Source: Bacillota bacterium (GTDB taxonomy: Bacteria; Bacillota; Clostridia; Christensenellales; SZUA-584). Taken from it: 64,000 nucleotides of DNA. Below are positions 1 to 9,297 of the stretch, piece by piece (position 1 is the first letter of the stretch; the number at the start of each line of letters is the position of its first letter). Under the pieces are notes generated by a model. It was not told the DNA's origin. It worked only from the letters and a program-made list of their open reading frames with translations, and did no database searches. A program made the position numbers and the translations under genes. The DNA lies in the NCBI GenBank assembly GCA_023459495.1, contig JAEWTL010000013.1, positions 124,001-188,000 on the forward strand, given 5' to 3'.

Positions 1-2049
1 CTTGTCCTGATACTGCCGCACCACAGCGGCGCATTCCTCCCGACTCTCGGTGGTAAAGTACAGTGTGATGAAGTCCATCCCGGTAAGCGCCTCCTGCTTG
101 TCTGCAAGCCAGAGTGGCACGCTGTTCAGCAGCTGCGAATACGCGCGGTTCCGGCAGGCCACGGTAAACTGCTTGCCCATGCGGTCGGTCAGCGCGGATA
201 CCCCGGTGCAAAGGCCCCCTTGCCTAAAGGGGGCTCCCGGCGCAGCCGGGTGGGGGATTCCCCCACAGCCCTTCTCGCCCTTCACGGGGCAGTTGCGGAA
301 AGTCATCAGCGGCAAATGCCCGTACGCGATCACGCCGCGCCTTGTCTCCCCCGTCAGACTGTTCGCCTGCTTGACGCCCATTTCAAACGACAACGTCACA
401 TCCGCTGCGCCGAGCGCCTTGGCTTGTTCCAACGCACGGCTGTTCAGCACGTTCAGTGCGTAGTCTCCATGCACGGCAAAGCCCAGCTCCCGTGCCGTGC
501 GCAGCGTACCGAGATTGCCCGCGATGACTTCGGTTAACCCGGCTGTCTTCAACTCCGCCAGCAGGCCGCGCAGCTTATCTTCGGTATCGGGGAACGCCAG
601 CAACGGCAGTTCGCCAATCAACTTACCGCCCAGTTGTGATATGACCTCGCGGTGCTTATCGATCTCCTCCACAGGCAATATCACCTTCGCGGCGGCAGAA
701 ACCATTTCCTCCCCCAGCTGTGCATACGACCGGAAGCGCAGCCGCAGTTCCGACGGTTCGACACGGTGTCGGGCGGGTTCCATAATCGGTAAAGCGGCGT
801 CGCAGGGCAGCGGTTCGCGCTCCCTTCTCAGCTGCTCCAACTGCTCCAACGCGTCCTTACGCATGCGGTTCAGCGCGGATATGGGCAGGGTGATGTTGCC
901 CCGTATGTCGCAGTCAAGCTCGCGCAGATAGAACGGCGTACCGCCCGTTTTGGCAAGGCCGCGCCGCGCAAGCTCGTCGGTCAGCGGCTGGGTACGCGCG
1001 GTTTCCGGCACATCCCCTTCCGTGCGTACAGCAATGGCTCCGTCCGTCACAGATAGCGTGGTGGGTATCCCTTCGCGCAATGTCAGCGTCATGTCCACCG
1101 GTACGCGCGGCATTTCGTCCTTATACAACACCGAGAACGAATTCAGCACAGGCGCTGCGGCGGTCACGTCATCCTTGGTGCGGCTGCCGAACATGGCGAG
1201 TGTGCGCTTTCCCGCGAAGTACCCGTCCGTAAAGCCGCTGCGCGAGAACACGGCCCGCAGTGCATCCATATCGGGTTGGCGTCCGTCCAGCGCGTCACGG
1301 CAGGCCGTCACGGCGGCAGCGACGTATTCGGGCCGTTTCATGCGCCCCTCGATCTTGAGCGCCGCGACGCCGAGGCTTTTCAGTTGTTCCATCTTGGGAA
1401 TCAGCGACAGGTCCTTGAGCGACAGGGCATATTCGCGCCCGTCTGATACGAAGTTGAGCCTGCAGGGTTGGGCACACAGGCCGCGGTTGCCGCTGCGTTC
1501 GCCCAGCATTGCCGATAGATAGCACTGCCCGGACACGCTCATGCACAGCGCGCCATGGACGAAAATCTCCAGTTCGATACCCGATTGCGCCGCGATCTTT
1601 TCAATCTCAATTGCACTCAGTTCACGCGCAAGCACGGCGCGGGTAAAGCCCATGTCTTCCAGTGCCTTTGCGCCATCCGTGTTATGAATCGTCATTTGGG
1701 TGGAGGCGTGCAACGGTAGCTTGGGGCACATAACGCGTGCCATCGCCGCGATGCCGAGGTCCTGCACGATCAGCCCGTCCACCGCGAGCCCAGCGAGCAT
1801 AGCGATCTCGTCCTTCACGGCTTCCATCTCGCCGTCGAACACGAGCGTATTGAGCGTTACGTACACGCTGACGCTGCGGGCATGGCAATACCGCACGGCC
1901 TGCGCAAAGCTTTCGTCGTCAAAGTTGGCCGCGTTGCGCCGCGCGTTGAAGTTTTTCGCGCCCATATACACCGCATCCGCGCCACAGCGCACCGCCGCAA
2001 CCAACGCGTCCATGCTCCCCGCCGGAGCGAGGACCTCGGCATCTTTCAT
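1..2049 (-). CDS. U32 family peptidase (collagenase-like), C-terminus cut by window edge
   Basis: The frame is open from the ATG at 2049 to the left edge, so the C-terminus is missing. The N-terminus reads EVLAPAGSMDALVAAVRCGA followed by DAVYMGAKNFNAR, the classic start of U32 proteins. The family's central Cys-rich signature is present (GQCYLSAMLGERSGNRGLCA, then QPCRLNF). Further on come RNCPVKGEKGC and LTDRMGKQFTVACRNR, as in long U32 members of Clostridia. U32 proteins include collagenase-like proteases and tRNA/rRNA hydroxylation factors (TrhP, RlhA), so the exact substrate is open. A 19-residue stretch near residues 595-613 comes from a palindromic DNA repeat inserted in frame between GCGG and the next conserved Cys. 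Downstream pdxY is on the same strand but separated by a repeat cluster. Confidence 0.9.
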   Translation of the reverse strand, partial: MKDAEVLAPAGSMDALVAAVRCGADAVYMGAKNFNARRNAANFDDESFAQAVRYCHARSVSVYVTLNTLVFDGEMEAVKDEIAMLAGLAVDGLIVQDLGIAAMARVMCPKLPLHASTQMTIHNTDGAKALEDMGFTRAVLARELSAIEIEKIAAQSGIELEIFVHGALCMSVSGQCYLSAMLGERSGNRGLCAQPCRLNFVSDGREYALSLKDLSLIPKMEQLKSLGVAALKIEGRMKRPEYVAAAVTACRDALDGRQPDMDALRAVFSRSGFTDGYFAGKRTLAMFGSRTKDDVTAAAPVLNSFSVLYKDEMPRVPVDMTLTLREGIPTTLSVTDGAIAVRTEGDVPETARTQPLTDELARRGLAKTGGTPFYLRELDCDIRGNITLPISALNRMRKDALEQLEQLRREREPLPCDAALPIMEPARHRVEPSELRLRFRSYAQLGEEMVSAAAKVILPVEEIDKHREVISQLGGKLIGELPLLAFPDTEDKLRGLLAELKTAGLTEVIAGNLGTLRTARELGFAVHGDYALNVLNSRALEQAKALGAADVTLSFEMGVKQANSLTGETRRGVIAYGHLPLMTFRNCPVKGEKGCGGIPHPAAPGAPFRQGGLCTGVSALTDRMGKQFTVACRNRAYSQLLNSVPLWLADKQEALTGMDFITLYFTTESREECAAVVRQYQDK
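211..268. repeat. Triple-hairpin palindromic repeat inserted in frame inside the U32 gene
   Basis: Three perfect hairpins follow one another: 214-220 with 228-234, 236-241 with 245-250, and 251-256 with 260-265. The layout (AAGG-stem, GC-rich stem, then TGGGGGATTCCCCCA) is that of an intergenic repeat common in gut Clostridia. Here it lies inside a coding frame, keeps that frame and has no stop codon on the coding strand. Confidence 0.75.
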
Positions 2050-2063
2050 TCTGCCTGCTTTCC

Positions 2064-2263
2064 TTACCCAGGGGCTTTGCCCCCGGACCCCCACCAAAGG
2101 GATATCATCCCTTTGGAATCCCGTCATGGAAAAACGCCCTGTTCCAGGTCGTTTTTCACATTATACTTTTATCAATCCCAAGAACGTCCGAAGGGCGTTC
2201 CCGAAATGGGATTCTTAAGGGGCAATGCCCCTTAAGCGGGTGCGCGAGGGCAGCGCCCTCGCA
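2064..2263. repeat. Modular palindromic repeat cluster, copy 1
   Basis: The gap between the U32 gene and pdxY is filled by short palindromes in series: CAGGGGCTTTGCCCCCG, AAAGGGATATCATCCCTTT, GAACGTCCGAAGGGCGTTC, TTAAGGGGCAATGCCCCTTAA and CGAGGGCAGCGCCCTCG. The last three recur in the same order at 24.5 kb and 60.8 kb. No gene is seen here. The hairpins may also end transcription from pdxY, although no T-run follows. Confidence 0.75.
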
Positions 2264-2273
2264 AAACGTTCCC

Positions 2274-3113
2274 CTATGAATTCAGCTTCTGCGCCAGCTC
2301 CGCCAGACCGGCTTCGAAGTTAACGCCGTAGCGGATGTCGGTAGCGGCGTCGCGCGTACGGCAGATACTGCCTGCTGTGAACTCCGCGGCGATCAACGCG
2401 GACTCGGCGAGACTGTGGTCGGTGAGCAGACCGGAGAGCAGCGCGCTGCCGAACACATCGCCTGTGCCATGGTAGAACCCCGGCACGCGGTCCGCCATCG
2501 CGTACTGTACACATTGGCCGTCATACACCGCTGCGCCCAGCTGGTTGTCGTCAAAATATACGCCCGTCAGCACCACGCGCGCAGAACCCAGCTCGCCGAG
2601 ACGCAGAAGCAGATTCTCGATGTACGCGGGCTCATATGGCCCTTCACGATACACCTGTCCGGTCAGCAGCGCAGCCTCGGTGATGTTGGGCACGATCACA
2701 TCGGCTTTGGCGCACAGCACGCGCATGCCCATGGGGAACGTGTCCGGGAACAAGCCGTACAGCTTACCGTCATCCGCCATCACTGGGTCGACCAGCACCA
2801 GCGTGCCGTCGTCCTTCAGCCCGTCAATCACCTTGGATACGATGTCGAGCTGCTCGAACGAACCCAGAAAGCCCGTATAGATTGCGTCAAAGTGCAGGCC
2901 AAGCGACTTCCAGTGCTGCGCGACCGGCATGATGTCCTCCGTCAGGTCGCGGAAGGTGAACCCCTCAAAGCCGCCCGTATGCGTGGACAGTACGGCGGTG
3001 GGAATTACGCTCGTCTCGATGCCCGCCGCCGAGATGATGGGCAATGCCACCGTCAGCGAGCACCGCCCGAAGCAGGATATGTCGTGGATCGCAGCGATCC
3101 TTTTCTGTGTCAT
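2274..3113 (-). CDS. pdxY: Pyridoxal/pyridoxamine kinase (PdxY type)
   Basis: The 279-residue product phosphorylates pyridoxal-type B6 vitamers with ATP in the B6 salvage pathway. It starts MTQKRIAAIHDISCFGRCSL, typical of the ribokinase-like pyridoxal kinases, and has the VDPVMADDGKLY segment. The catalytic GTGD motif lies in the stretch PGFYHGTGDVFGSAL near residue 225. The ATG at 3113 was chosen because GGAG sits at the right distance and the family N-terminus begins exactly there; the open frame continues upstream but is not conserved. A TTGCAG-17 bp-TATAAT promoter lies just upstream, divergent from cysE. Confidence 0.9.
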   Translation of the reverse strand: MTQKRIAAIHDISCFGRCSLTVALPIISAAGIETSVIPTAVLSTHTGGFEGFTFRDLTEDIMPVAQHWKSLGLHFDAIYTGFLGSFEQLDIVSKVIDGLKDDGTLVLVDPVMADDGKLYGLFPDTFPMGMRVLCAKADVIVPNITEAALLTGQVYREGPYEPAYIENLLLRLGELGSARVVLTGVYFDDNQLGAAVYDGQCVQYAMADRVPGFYHGTGDVFGSALLSGLLTDHSLAESALIAAEFTAGSICRTRDAATDIRYGVNFEAGLAELAQKLNS

Positions 3114-3138
3114 GATTGTCTCCTTGTCGGTTTTCTCC

Positions 3139-3167
3139 ATTATAGCCACCGCGCCCCCATACTGCAA
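3139..3167 (-). promoter_or_regulatory. Promoter of pdxY
   Basis: On the minus strand TTGCAG (3162-3167) and TATAAT (3139-3144) are separated by 17 bp, 26 bp ahead of the pdxY ATG. It lies back to back with the cysE promoter. Confidence 0.6.
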
Positions 3168-3184
3168 GCGCCGGGGCCGGGGTA

Positions 3185-3212
3185 TTGCCAAACCTGTCCC
3201 ACCGGGTATAAT
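3185..3212 (+). promoter_or_regulatory. Promoter of cysE
   Basis: TTGCCA (3185-3190) and TATAAT (3207-3212) are separated by 16 bp, about 30 bp ahead of the cysE ATG. Confidence 0.6.
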
Positions 3213-3243
3213 GGAAGCAACCCGATATGTTAAGGAGTATTTT

Positions 3244-4152
3244 ATGAAGCTCAATGACTGGCTGCGCGACAACGCCCGCGACGTATCCTCCGCACTCGTG
3301 CAGGCGAGCGGGAAATGCCTGTCCGACTCCGCCGTACTCAGCGTCACCACGCGCACGCAGATCATCGAGGTGCTGCTCGCCTTGCGTTCGCTGCTGCTGC
3401 CGGGCGTGTATGAGCGCACACCGGTATCCGGGCCGATGCTTGAAGCCGTGCTGGACAGCCAGCTCAAACGCACCGCCATCGCCTTGAGCGACATCGTGGG
3501 CAGCGTACTGCGCCGCGGCTGCGAGGAGAACACGGAGCTGTCCGTTGCGGACTGCGCCGACATGGCGGAAGAGATCACCATCCGTATTTTAACTGAGCTG
3601 CCTGCCATCCGGGGCCAGCTCGACAGCGATATCCGTGCGGCCTTCGAAGGCGACCCGGCGGCCAAGTCTTTCGAGGAGATCATGCTGAGCTACCCCTCCA
3701 TGGAGGCGGTCAGCATCTACCGCATTGCGCACCTGCTGCATACGCTGGGCGTGCCGGTCATCCCGCGCATCATGACCGAGTACGCGCATAAGAACACTGG
3801 CATTGACATCCATCCCGGCGCAACCATCGGTGAGAGCTTCTTCATCGACCACGGCACAGGCGTGGTCATCGGGGAAACCTGCACCATCGGCCGCCACGTA
3901 AAGCTGTACCAGGGCGTAACGCTCGGTGCCAAAAGCTTCCCGCTCGACGAGCACGGCAACCCCATCAAGGGCATCAAGCGCCACCCCGATATCGGCGACG
4001 ACGTGGTCATCTACTCCGGTGCGTCCATCCTCGGCGATATCTCCATCGGCCACCACAGCGTCATCGGCGGCAACGTATGGCTCACCGAATCCGTGCCGCC
4101 CTATTCGACCGTGTTCAACGTCCAGCCCTCGCCGTCCATCAAGACAAAATAG
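3244..4152 (+). CDS. cysE: Serine O-acetyltransferase
   Basis: The 302-residue enzyme acetylates L-serine with acetyl-CoA, the first step of cysteine synthesis. The C-terminal half carries the left-handed beta-helix hexapeptide repeats with the family signature GIDIHPGATIGESFFIDHGT then GVVIGET, and the region around GVTLGAKSF. The long helical N-terminal domain marks the extended form common in anaerobes. The ATG at 3244 follows AAGGAG at 7-8 bp; an upstream in-frame extension overlaps divergent pdxY and was rejected. No cysteine synthase lies nearby, so this is a lone gene with its own promoter and terminator. Confidence 0.95.
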   Translation: MKLNDWLRDNARDVSSALVQASGKCLSDSAVLSVTTRTQIIEVLLALRSLLLPGVYERTPVSGPMLEAVLDSQLKRTAIALSDIVGSVLRRGCEENTELSVADCADMAEEITIRILTELPAIRGQLDSDIRAAFEGDPAAKSFEEIMLSYPSMEAVSIYRIAHLLHTLGVPVIPRIMTEYAHKNTGIDIHPGATIGESFFIDHGTGVVIGETCTIGRHVKLYQGVTLGAKSFPLDEHGNPIKGIKRHPDIGDDVVIYSGASILGDISIGHHSVIGGNVWLTESVPPYSTVFNVQPSPSIKTK

Positions 4153-4188
4153 CCATCGGGCTTACCGGCATCCATCAGGTAATATGCA

Positions 4189-4220
4189 AAAGCTCCTTAC
4201 CAGCTGCGGCAAGGAGCTTT
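4189..4220. terminator. Bidirectional terminator between cysE and the C11 protease gene
   Basis: A 10-bp stem (AAAGCTCCTT with AAGGAGCTTT) encloses a 12-nt loop and lies between two convergent genes. U-rich tails occur on both sides. Confidence 0.7.
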
Positions 4221-4251
4221 CTTATCGGTATTTTAATCGGTCTGTTTGCGC

Positions 4252-6213
4252 CTAATCCAGTTTGTACACGGAAATTTCACCGTTATAGTACTCCATAATG
4301 GCTTCGTCGGAATAAATCACGTTTCCGAACACGTCGGTAACCACATACTGATAGAGATAATCGCCTTCAATCAGCTCGCTTTCCTCCATAGAAACCTCGC
4401 CGCTAACAACGAAGCTGCCCATCTCATACGTCGTAACTTCGCCCGTATCCCAATTGACTGCGTCAAAAAGCAATGTGACTTCGTCGCCGTCCTGAAGCTC
4501 GATAATATCCCTTGCACTCATGCCGGTATCCGTATCAATGCCGTTCCAGGCACCGTAGATCTCAAAATGGCCGTCATCCGGGGTGTCCCAGATATACGCG
4601 GCGCGGAGGTTGGTCTCTACGCCGTTGAGCAGTATCGGAATGGTGTAAAGATTGTATCCGTCCTCTTCGGCAAGCAAGGTCGGCGCGCAGTAGTAACCGT
4701 TGATGGTCGGCCATACGCCGCGGAAATTATCCTCAAAGCTGCCGCTGTTCCAGTCACCCGTGATATCGTTGTCCACGCCCAGCAGAACATATTCATTGTA
4801 GTCGTAGTCCATGTAATAGATACCGAAGTTTACAGATACGACAGTCTCCATACCATTGAGTACATCCAGCGCGTAATAGCCTTCATCCGTGACATACGTG
4901 GACAGCTGTACGCTGTAATCGTCCTGCTGAACAGCGTCCGTCACTTCGGGGACATCCTCCGCCATGCCTTCGGGCACGGTCCAGTCGGTCACCGCTTCCA
5001 TAAACCTTAAGTAGTTGTCGCTGGTCGCGGCGGTATCCGCATAGGCGGTGAGCTCATTCTCATCAGCTGCCAGCGGGAAATAAACCGAAAGCCCGTTAGC
5101 CTCCGAGCGGTTTTCACCCTTGACGTTGTATCGAACCGCGTCGAACAACGAATCCAGCAGCGTGTCCGCCGTCTCGCTGAGCACGCTTTCGGTATTGATG
5201 ACGAGATCCCCCAGGTCCACCATGTTGGTGTATCCCTCTTCGTCGTTGTTTCCTCCGTAGTTCTCCGTGCTTCGTATGCCTTTGATGAACGTCTGGTAGG
5301 TTGTAATGTCCTCCGTTACGCCTGTCATCTCTGCCGCGACAGCGTCAAATTTTCCTGTCAGCTCGTCAATGACGCTGAGATCGGTTACGGACAGCGTTGC
5401 CATCGCGCCGTCGCCGCTTGCCTGACATTTTGACATATAGCTGTCGCAGATAACCTTGCCCAGTTCCAGACCGTCCTGATCCGGATTGTCACAGAGGTAC
5501 TGCAGCCAGGTCGTATAATCCCAGCCGCCGCCCGGTTCGGTCTCCTCAGAGGCGATCATATAGCTGCCATACGGTGCAACGGCCGCTGCGGTTTCCAGCG
5601 AAGCCATCAGGCAGGTATCAAACCCGACCACTTCAAATGATACGCCGGCTGCCGCAATTCCCTGTGAGAGCTCGCTTAAGGTCAGGCTGTCGTAGCCAAA
5701 AAGTTCGTCAAACTCCACGCCGGTGGCAGAGCCGCCGCCATGATCCCACAATAACACCATGTACTTATCTGCCGGATAGTTCTGCACACCCCAGGACAGG
5801 AAACTACCCAACGTTTGCGCGTCGCCCATGCTGGCAAGCGGCTGCTCATCCACCAAATACAGACCATCGGAATCGAGCTGCCAGCGTTGAAGGCTTTCCG
5901 AGCTGATGCCTTCCGTCTGCCACTGTGCCGTGCCGCCCGTCTCGACAACAAAGTTTATGTTGTCGGACTTGCTGACCTCCATGATTTCCGCCAGGTTGTA
6001 CGAGGCGGCTGCGCCTTCGGATTCAAGATCTGTGCCGCAAAGATACAAAAACACAGACCACGTATCGTCCCCGTTCTGGTGTGGCTGGTTATCCGTTTCC
6101 GGCGCAGCGGACTGCGATTCGGATTCCTGCGGATGGGAAAAAGGCAGAGGCATGCAGGCGGAGGTAAGCAGCATAACCGCAACGATCAGCAAGCAAAATA
6201 TTCTTCTTTTCAT
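4252..6213 (-). CDS. Clostripain-family (C11) cysteine peptidase, lipoprotein
   Basis: The 653-residue product has a lipoprotein signal peptide with lipobox LTSAC (Cys20), so it should be anchored on the outside of the membrane. The C11 catalytic histidine lies in LLWDHGGGSATG and the catalytic cysteine in VVGFDTCLMASLE. Clostripain-type enzymes cut after basic residues and often self-activate. The C-terminal third (after about residue 400) is acidic, Tyr-rich and beta-like, and has no clear family. The ATG at 6213 is preceded by AGGGGAG. The gene is single and converges on cysE. The substrate cannot be read from the sequence. Confidence 0.88.
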   Translation of the reverse strand: MKRRIFCLLIVAVMLLTSACMPLPFSHPQESESQSAAPETDNQPHQNGDDTWSVFLYLCGTDLESEGAAASYNLAEIMEVSKSDNINFVVETGGTAQWQTEGISSESLQRWQLDSDGLYLVDEQPLASMGDAQTLGSFLSWGVQNYPADKYMVLLWDHGGGSATGVEFDELFGYDSLTLSELSQGIAAAGVSFEVVGFDTCLMASLETAAAVAPYGSYMIASEETEPGGGWDYTTWLQYLCDNPDQDGLELGKVICDSYMSKCQASGDGAMATLSVTDLSVIDELTGKFDAVAAEMTGVTEDITTYQTFIKGIRSTENYGGNNDEEGYTNMVDLGDLVINTESVLSETADTLLDSLFDAVRYNVKGENRSEANGLSVYFPLAADENELTAYADTAATSDNYLRFMEAVTDWTVPEGMAEDVPEVTDAVQQDDYSVQLSTYVTDEGYYALDVLNGMETVVSVNFGIYYMDYDYNEYVLLGVDNDITGDWNSGSFEDNFRGVWPTINGYYCAPTLLAEEDGYNLYTIPILLNGVETNLRAAYIWDTPDDGHFEIYGAWNGIDTDTGMSARDIIELQDGDEVTLLFDAVNWDTGEVTTYEMGSFVVSGEVSMEESELIEGDYLYQYVVTDVFGNVIYSDEAIMEYYNGEISVYKLD

Positions 6214-6476
6214 GTTGTCTCCCCTGTAGTAAAAATCATACAATTAACAGATATTACTTTTAAATTATATCGGTATGATGACAGTATAACTGGAGTCCCG
6301 CAAGAAAAGCAATGCCCCCAATTTAACCGGGGTGCTCAGTTGCCATAAGAGCTGCGCCTTTCGGGAATCTCTCCAACAATGCCCGCCTTTTCCTATCATC
6401 GTCGGAACGGGCAGAACCACCCCGCAGCTATCTCCGTTCTTATCTCCAAATGTAGCGGACGCGATGCAGCGCAAGT
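6214..6476. other. Intergenic region upstream of the C11 gene
   Basis: The stretch contains an AT-rich part next to the C11 start (a minus-strand TATAAT at 6264-6269 without a clear -35). A GC-richer part follows in which no credible gene, RNA or repeat was recognised. Confidence 0.4.
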
Positions 6477-6477
6477 A

Positions 6478-6497
6478 AAAAGGCCTTTCGGCCTTTT
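6478..6497 (-). terminator. Terminator of the TagO/WecA-like gene
   Basis: An 8-bp stem (AAAAGGCC with GGCCTTTT) with a 4-nt loop lies about 10 bp after the stop codon. Read on the minus strand it is followed by a T-run. Confidence 0.7.
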
Positions 6498-6508
6498 GTT
6501 GCCTTGCG

Positions 6509-7648
6509 CTATTTCTCCGGCGCGGAACTTACTGCCCTTTCCGCTTCCAGCAGTTTGAGCGACCTGACCACAGTATAGACGACCGCTGCAAACGCCACGA
6601 TGGCCATAACGACCCAGCCCAACATATACAGCTCGAACCTGTAGATCAGCACGCCCGCTGCTGCGGATGCGGCCTGCACCAGTGCAAGCACGACCACCGT
6701 GAGCGTTTGGCTTTTCAGCTTACGGTTCAGCACGTGATGGAAATGCAGGTTGTCCGGCTGCATGACGGGCTTTTTCATGATGAGTCGGCGCAGCACCGAC
6801 ATGGACATGTCGGCAATGGGCACGACCATCAGGTATACGGGCACGATGAAATCCTTGATCGCTTCCTCCGACATGCTCATGATCGTAAAAACGCCCAACA
6901 TAAAGCCGATGAACATGCTGCCCGCGTCGCCCATGAATATTTTGGCGCGGTTGATGTTAAACGGCAGGAACCCCGCGATTGCGCCGCACAGCGAAAGCGC
7001 CGTGGGCAACGCAAGCTGCGTGCGGCCCTGCAGATAAAACAGCGCCGCGAAACCTACTGCGGAGATCAGCGAAAGTGTACTGGCCAGCCCGTCAAGGCCG
7101 TCAGCAAAATTGATCGCGTTGGTGACCCCCACGATCCACACCACCACCACAACCGACACAAGCAGCACCACGGCAAGGCCGCTTTGCATCAGCGAAGCAG
7201 GGAAATAGAACTGCAGACATCCCACCAGTACGATCAACGCAAGGATGAACAGAATGACGAGCCGCCTGCGGGCGGAAAGATGCATGATATCGTCGATGAG
7301 GCCCATCGCGGTAACGCCCGTGATGCCCACAAGAAACGCAACCACAAGCCCCAGGTCGAGCGGCAGCTTTTTCGGAAAATCGGGCAGCCCGCTGATCACC
7401 AGCACATAGACGAGCGTAGCCGCCGCGGTAGCGATGAACATTGCAACGCCGCCCATCAGCGGCATGGGCTTCGTATGAGACTTACGCGGATTCGGCATGT
7501 CGAGAATCTTCAGTTTCCTCGACATGCTGATCATCAGCGGAGTCAGGCCGAGCGAAACCGCAAGTGCGATCAGCGCAGCGCTGAAATAATATAATATGCT
7601 CAGATCCTTCACTCTCAAATACCCCAAATCAGAAATTGCCGGAAACAA
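6509..7648 (-). CDS. tagO: Undecaprenyl-phosphate GlcNAc-1-phosphate transferase (TagO/WecA family)
   Basis: This integral membrane enzyme moves a sugar-1-phosphate from UDP-sugar to undecaprenyl phosphate, starting wall teichoic acid or other surface glycan synthesis. It has about ten hydrophobic segments. The family's acidic motifs are present: GLIDD (about 116-120), NAINFADGLDGLA (about 177-189) and IFMGDAGSMFIG (about 237-248). The HFHH motif (about 302-305) separates TagO/WecA from MraY. The start is uncertain: a TTG at 7648 preceded by AGGA, or a GTG at 7612 which removes 12 residues. No teichoic acid genes flank it. Confidence 0.88.
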   Translation of the reverse strand: MFPAISDLGYLRVKDLSILYYFSAALIALAVSLGLTPLMISMSRKLKILDMPNPRKSHTKPMPLMGGVAMFIATAAATLVYVLVISGLPDFPKKLPLDLGLVVAFLVGITGVTAMGLIDDIMHLSARRRLVILFILALIVLVGCLQFYFPASLMQSGLAVVLLVSVVVVVWIVGVTNAINFADGLDGLASTLSLISAVGFAALFYLQGRTQLALPTALSLCGAIAGFLPFNINRAKIFMGDAGSMFIGFMLGVFTIMSMSEEAIKDFIVPVYLMVVPIADMSMSVLRRLIMKKPVMQPDNLHFHHVLNRKLKSQTLTVVVLALVQAASAAAGVLIYRFELYMLGWVVMAIVAFAAVVYTVVRSLKLLEAERAVSSAPEK

Positions 7649-7760
7649 CCACGTCCTACCAATTTCAAGGCATCATTATATGAAAGTTTCCCCGGACTGT
7701 CAACGCGTCATACCAGCCGAAAAATCAAGGCCGCGTGTATATGAATAACCTTAGCGGCGT

Positions 7761-9050
7761 TCATTGCCCGCCCATGCGGCAAGGTGTAAAAACAGGGAGT
7801 TTTTTGTCGATGAAGCGGATATCAAGCCGGGCAAAACGCTGCAGCCCATTCTCCATCGGTATCTCCGGCCAGCCGTCGCCGATCAGCGGCTTCGCGTAGC
7901 GGATGAAGTCATCCGTCACATCCAGCCCGCTCGGCGCAATCCACTCCTTCGGCAGATACCGCACAGAGTTTGCCACGGTGCGCAACGCCACTTTGTCAAA
8001 GTACGCCTGATACGCGGCACCGGGCCTGCGTAGGATCGTTGCCATATAGCCCGTACCATCCGTAAGCGCGATTTCCACTGCCTTGCAGCCCACCTCATAG
8101 GCTTCCTCAATGTCCACCTTGGAGGCATAGATCGACACGTCGCGCTGCATCACGCCCACCTGCTGGCAGGTCGCCTGCCCGCGCGCTTTCAGGCCATGCT
8201 TATTCAGGTAATTGGTCACCTGCTGCACCGCGGTGTTCTCGCTCGCGCCGTACTCGATGTGTCCGAAGCCATCGTGGCGTGCGCCGAGTTCGCCTGCGTC
8301 ATAGCCTTCATTGACGATGACGATGCAGCGCCCGTCTTTTTTCAGCTGTTGGTTAACGTTATCCGCCAACTCTTCGATGGTCTTCTTCGTTTCGGCAAAA
8401 TACATCTGCATCGGGATGCGCCGCTCCGGGTCACCGAGCCGCGCGGCGGCAGTGATCCAGCCGGACGTGCGGCCCATGCACTGGTGCACGGAGACGCATT
8501 CGGAGACACCCATGCCGCGGTTCTCCTCCTCGATGTTCTGGATGTTCATGGCCCAGTAGCGCGCCGCGCTGCCGTAGCCCGGCGTATGGTCGATGATCGT
8601 AAACGCTTCGTCACCCACGTCGTTGTCGATGGTCTTGGGCACGCCCGCCACCACGAGTTCGTAACCCTCCTGTGCAGCCAGCCGGGACACCTTGTCCGCG
8701 GTGTCCATAGAATCATTGCCGCCAATATAAAAGAAATATCCGATATCATGCGCCCGCAGCACATCCACGATGCGCTGGAAATCCGCGTCCTGCCCCTCTT
8801 TGAGCTTGTAGCGGCACGTACCGATGCTACCCGCGCAGGGCGTATTCTTCAGGCGTTTCAACTCAGCCTCATCCTGAGTGCCCATGTCGATGAGCTCCTC
8901 CAAAAGCACGCCTTCGATGCCGTGCCACGCCGCGTAGACATTGCCGATGCGGTCCGGGAACTGCCTGCATGCCTCCACGACGCCCAAAAGGGACGCGTTG
9001 ATGACCGGCGACGGCCCGCCCGACTGCGCGACCAGCGCGTTTCTCTTCAT
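7761..9050 (-). CDS. pfp: 6-phosphofructokinase, probably pyrophosphate-dependent
   Basis: The 429-residue enzyme phosphorylates fructose 6-phosphate in glycolysis. The phosphoryl-donor loop reads GGNDSMDTADK (about 110-120) instead of the GGDGT of ATP enzymes. The catalytic motif reads PKTIDND (about 138-144), with the lysine typical of PPi-using members where ATP enzymes have Gly. Both point to pyrophosphate as donor, giving a reversible step that saves ATP in anaerobes. MGRTSGW is present near 192-198. The ATG at 9050 follows a strong GAGGAGG. The gene stands alone. Confidence 0.9.
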   Translation of the reverse strand: MKRNALVAQSGGPSPVINASLLGVVEACRQFPDRIGNVYAAWHGIEGVLLEELIDMGTQDEAELKRLKNTPCAGSIGTCRYKLKEGQDADFQRIVDVLRAHDIGYFFYIGGNDSMDTADKVSRLAAQEGYELVVAGVPKTIDNDVGDEAFTIIDHTPGYGSAARYWAMNIQNIEEENRGMGVSECVSVHQCMGRTSGWITAAARLGDPERRIPMQMYFAETKKTIEELADNVNQQLKKDGRCIVIVNEGYDAGELGARHDGFGHIEYGASENTAVQQVTNYLNKHGLKARGQATCQQVGVMQRDVSIYASKVDIEEAYEVGCKAVEIALTDGTGYMATILRRPGAAYQAYFDKVALRTVANSVRYLPKEWIAPSGLDVTDDFIRYAKPLIGDGWPEIPMENGLQRFARLDIRFIDKKLPVFTPCRMGGQ

Positions 9051-9165
9051 ATGTCCTCCTCAAATGCCCCGCTTATGCGATAAGTAACCTCGAGTATTAT
9101 AGCATCACTAACGATTAAAGAGCAATTCCAAACATGTAAAGATTTTCAGTTTTTTTGGTTGTCAT

Positions 9166-9195
9166 TTGACAAGCTTGATTAAATAATGGTAGGCT
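9166..9195 (+). promoter_or_regulatory. Possible promoter of the AlaDH/PNT-family gene
   Basis: A perfect TTGACA (9166-9171) is followed after 18 bp by TAGGCT, a weak -10. It lies about 100 bp before the start codon in an AT-rich stretch. Confidence 0.4.
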
Positions 9196-9297
9196 ATAGG
9201 TGCATTCCCTCGCTTAACACAACCATTCTCCCCGCTTTTGCATGGCTTTCCGCCTGTTCGGAGAATCTAATTCGTGTTGTCAGGAAAGGAGCCTTTT

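Noticed and set aside
2929..3243. Upstream extension of cysE
   Set aside because: It overlaps pdxY and its promoter, while AAGGAG and the conserved N-terminus place the start at 3244.
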